Source: JBOGVZ01 sp050692985 (GTDB lineage Bacteria > Actinomycetota > UBA4738 > CALAEC01). From it: a stretch of DNA of 51,024 bases. Location of the stretch: positions 1 to 51,024 of the forward strand of contig JBOGVZ010000040.1 in NCBI GenBank assembly GCA_050692985.1, read 5' to 3'. Position numbers and translations under genes: made by a program. Under the pieces are notes generated by a model. That model was not told where the DNA came from. It was given only the letters and a program-made list of their open reading frames with translations, and ran no database searches. Shown here piece after piece: positions 50,018 to 51,024 of the stretch. Position 1 is the stretch's first letter. The number at the start of each line of letters is the position of its first letter.

Positions 50018-51024
50018 CTAGCGGCCGGCGACGGCCTCGGAGATCCGCTGCGAGATCACGGAGGAGGCGCCGTCCTTGCCCATTGATACCCCGTACAGGA
50101 TGTCGGCCGCCTCCATGGTGCGCTTCTGGTGGGTCACCAGCAGGACCTGCGAGGTCTCGGCGAAACCCTTCACCAGCCCCAGGAACCGGTGGAGGTTGAT
50201 GTCGTCGAGGGCCGCCTCCACCTCGTCCAGGAGGTAGAACGGCGAGGGCCGGGCCCGGAAGATCGCGAACAGGAAGCCCAGGGCGGTCAGCGCTCGCTCC
50301 CCTCCCGACAGGAGCGACAGCCGCTTCACCCGCTTGCGGCCGGGACGGGCCTCGATCTCGATGCCGGTGGCCAGCAGGTCGTCGGGGTCCGTGAGCGACA
50401 GCGCTCCCTCGCCCTCGGGGAACAGCTGGGCGATCACCGTGGCGAACTCGGCGGCCACGTCCCGGAAGGCGGTCTCGAAGATCTCCCGGATCTTGCGATC
50501 CACCTCCTGGACCACCACCTGGAGGTCGCGACGGGCCGAGCCGACGTCGGCGATCTCCCGTTGGAGGAAGTCGTGCCGCTCCTGGAGGGCCCGGTACTCC
50601 TCGGCGGCCACCAGGTTGACCCGGCCCAGCAACGCCATCCGCCGGGCCACCAGGTCCGACCGGCGCTGGAGGGTGCCCACCGTGTCCTCCTCGCCGAGGG
50701 CGGCCACGGCCTCCGCGGGGTCCCGCTGGTGGCCGTCGGCCAGCACCCGCTCGGCCTCGTCGATGCGCCGGGCGATGTCGCGGCGGGCCTGCTCCTCGTC
50801 CTCGTAGCGGTCCCGGAGGCGCTGGAGCTCGGCGGCGGCGTCGCGCCAGGCCCGGTTGGCCTCGGCCTCTGCGGCGCGGATCTCCCCGACCCGGCGGGCG
50901 GACTCCTCACGCCCGGCGGACGCGCGGGCCAGGGCGGCCTCGGCGTCCCGCAGTGCCGCCTCGGCATCCTCTCGCAGCTCGGCCGCGCGCCGGGCCTCGG
51001 CGGTCAGGACGGCGGGGTCCGCCT
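50018..51024 (-). CDS. smc: Chromosome partition protein Smc, C-terminal part
   Basis: Smc dimers with ScpAB condense and segregate the chromosome. The window holds the last 335 codons: the end of the second coiled coil (Glu/Arg/Ala heptads up to about 50600) and the C-terminal ATPase half with RVKRLSLLSGGERALTAL (signature) and FYLLDEVEAALDDINL (Walker B). The frame stays open to the window edge with no start, so the 5' part lies beyond it. Followed by ftsY. Confidence 0.96.
   Translation of the reverse strand, partial: ADPAVLTAEARRAAELREDAEAALRDAEAALARASAGREESARRVGEIRAAEAEANRAWRDAAAELQRLRDRYEDEEQARRDIARRIDEAERVLADGHQRDPAEAVAALGEEDTVGTLQRRSDLVARRMALLGRVNLVAAEEYRALQERHDFLQREIADVGSARRDLQVVVQEVDRKIREIFETAFRDVAAEFATVIAQLFPEGEGALSLTDPDDLLATGIEIEARPGRKRVKRLSLLSGGERALTALGFLFAIFRARPSPFYLLDEVEAALDDINLHRFLGLVKGFAETSQVLLVTHQKRTMEAADILYGVSMGKDGASSVISQRISEAVAGR

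Overview
The window is a high-GC stretch that reads as a deep-branching Actinomycetota chromosome (GTG starts are about as common as ATG; actinobacterial markers include a WhiG/FliA-type sigma factor beside xerC, DUF2469 beside rnhB, and the smc-ftsY-ffh ... rpsO-pnp order). I cannot assign a class or genus. Almost all of the 51 kb is one long minus-strand housekeeping block. Read in the direction of transcription (high to low coordinates) it runs smc, ftsY, a glycosyltransferase, ffh, rpsP, khpA, rimM, trmD, rplS, lepB, rnhB, DUF2469, yraN, HNH gene, comM, dprA, xerC, whiG-like sigma, M23 peptidase, propeller protein, membrane protein, rpsB, tsf, pyrH, frr, cdsA, dxr, rseP, ispG, membrane protein, small conserved gene, rimP, nusA, rnpM, infB, DUF503, rbfA, DHH phosphoesterase, truB, then an accessory island, then ribF, rpsO, pnp. 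Both ends are cut: smc lacks its 5' part and pnp its 3' end.

Region by region: 1-3651 is pnp, rpsO, ribF. 3652-13452 is the main accessory island: two small membrane proteins translationally coupled to a DUF2339 protein, a NarL/LuxR-type two-component pair, a secreted RTX-repeat protein coupled to an amidohydrolase, and a plus-strand DUF3179 gene interrupted by an in-frame amber codon. 13471-20068 is the truB-to-rimP translation/transcription operon. 20069-22885 holds a leader with an attenuator, a small conserved gene, the plus-strand proS, and a membrane protein. 22954-31102 carries isoprenoid (ispG, dxr), site-2 protease, phospholipid (cdsA) and translation genes (frr, pyrH, tsf, rpsB). 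31252-36156 has envelope genes, the sigma factor and xerC. 36470-41650 has a doubly frameshifted dprA, comM, an HNH gene of lower GC, yraN, DUF2469 and rnhB. 41632-51024 has lepB to smc, with two plus-strand secreted hypotheticals.

The genes are tightly packed. At least twelve junctions are stop/start overlaps (ATGA, GTGA, TGATG, TAGTG), so translational coupling is the rule. At operon heads a TANNNT -10 box often sits only 5-9 nt before the start codon, which suggests many leaderless or near-leaderless mRNAs. The main exceptions with real leaders are rimP (containing the only T8 intrinsic terminator in the window) and rpsB (strong 9-bp hairpin).

Most of the window is ordinary core genome. 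The points worth a second look are the rimP-nusA attenuator, the leaderless pattern, a 75-bp palindromic element duplicated in frame at the 5' end of rimM, the dprA frameshifts, the DUF3179 amber codon, a roughly 300-residue acidic extension on CdsA, and the coupled amidohydrolase/RTX pair. I saw no tRNA, rRNA, CRISPR array, transposase or prophage.
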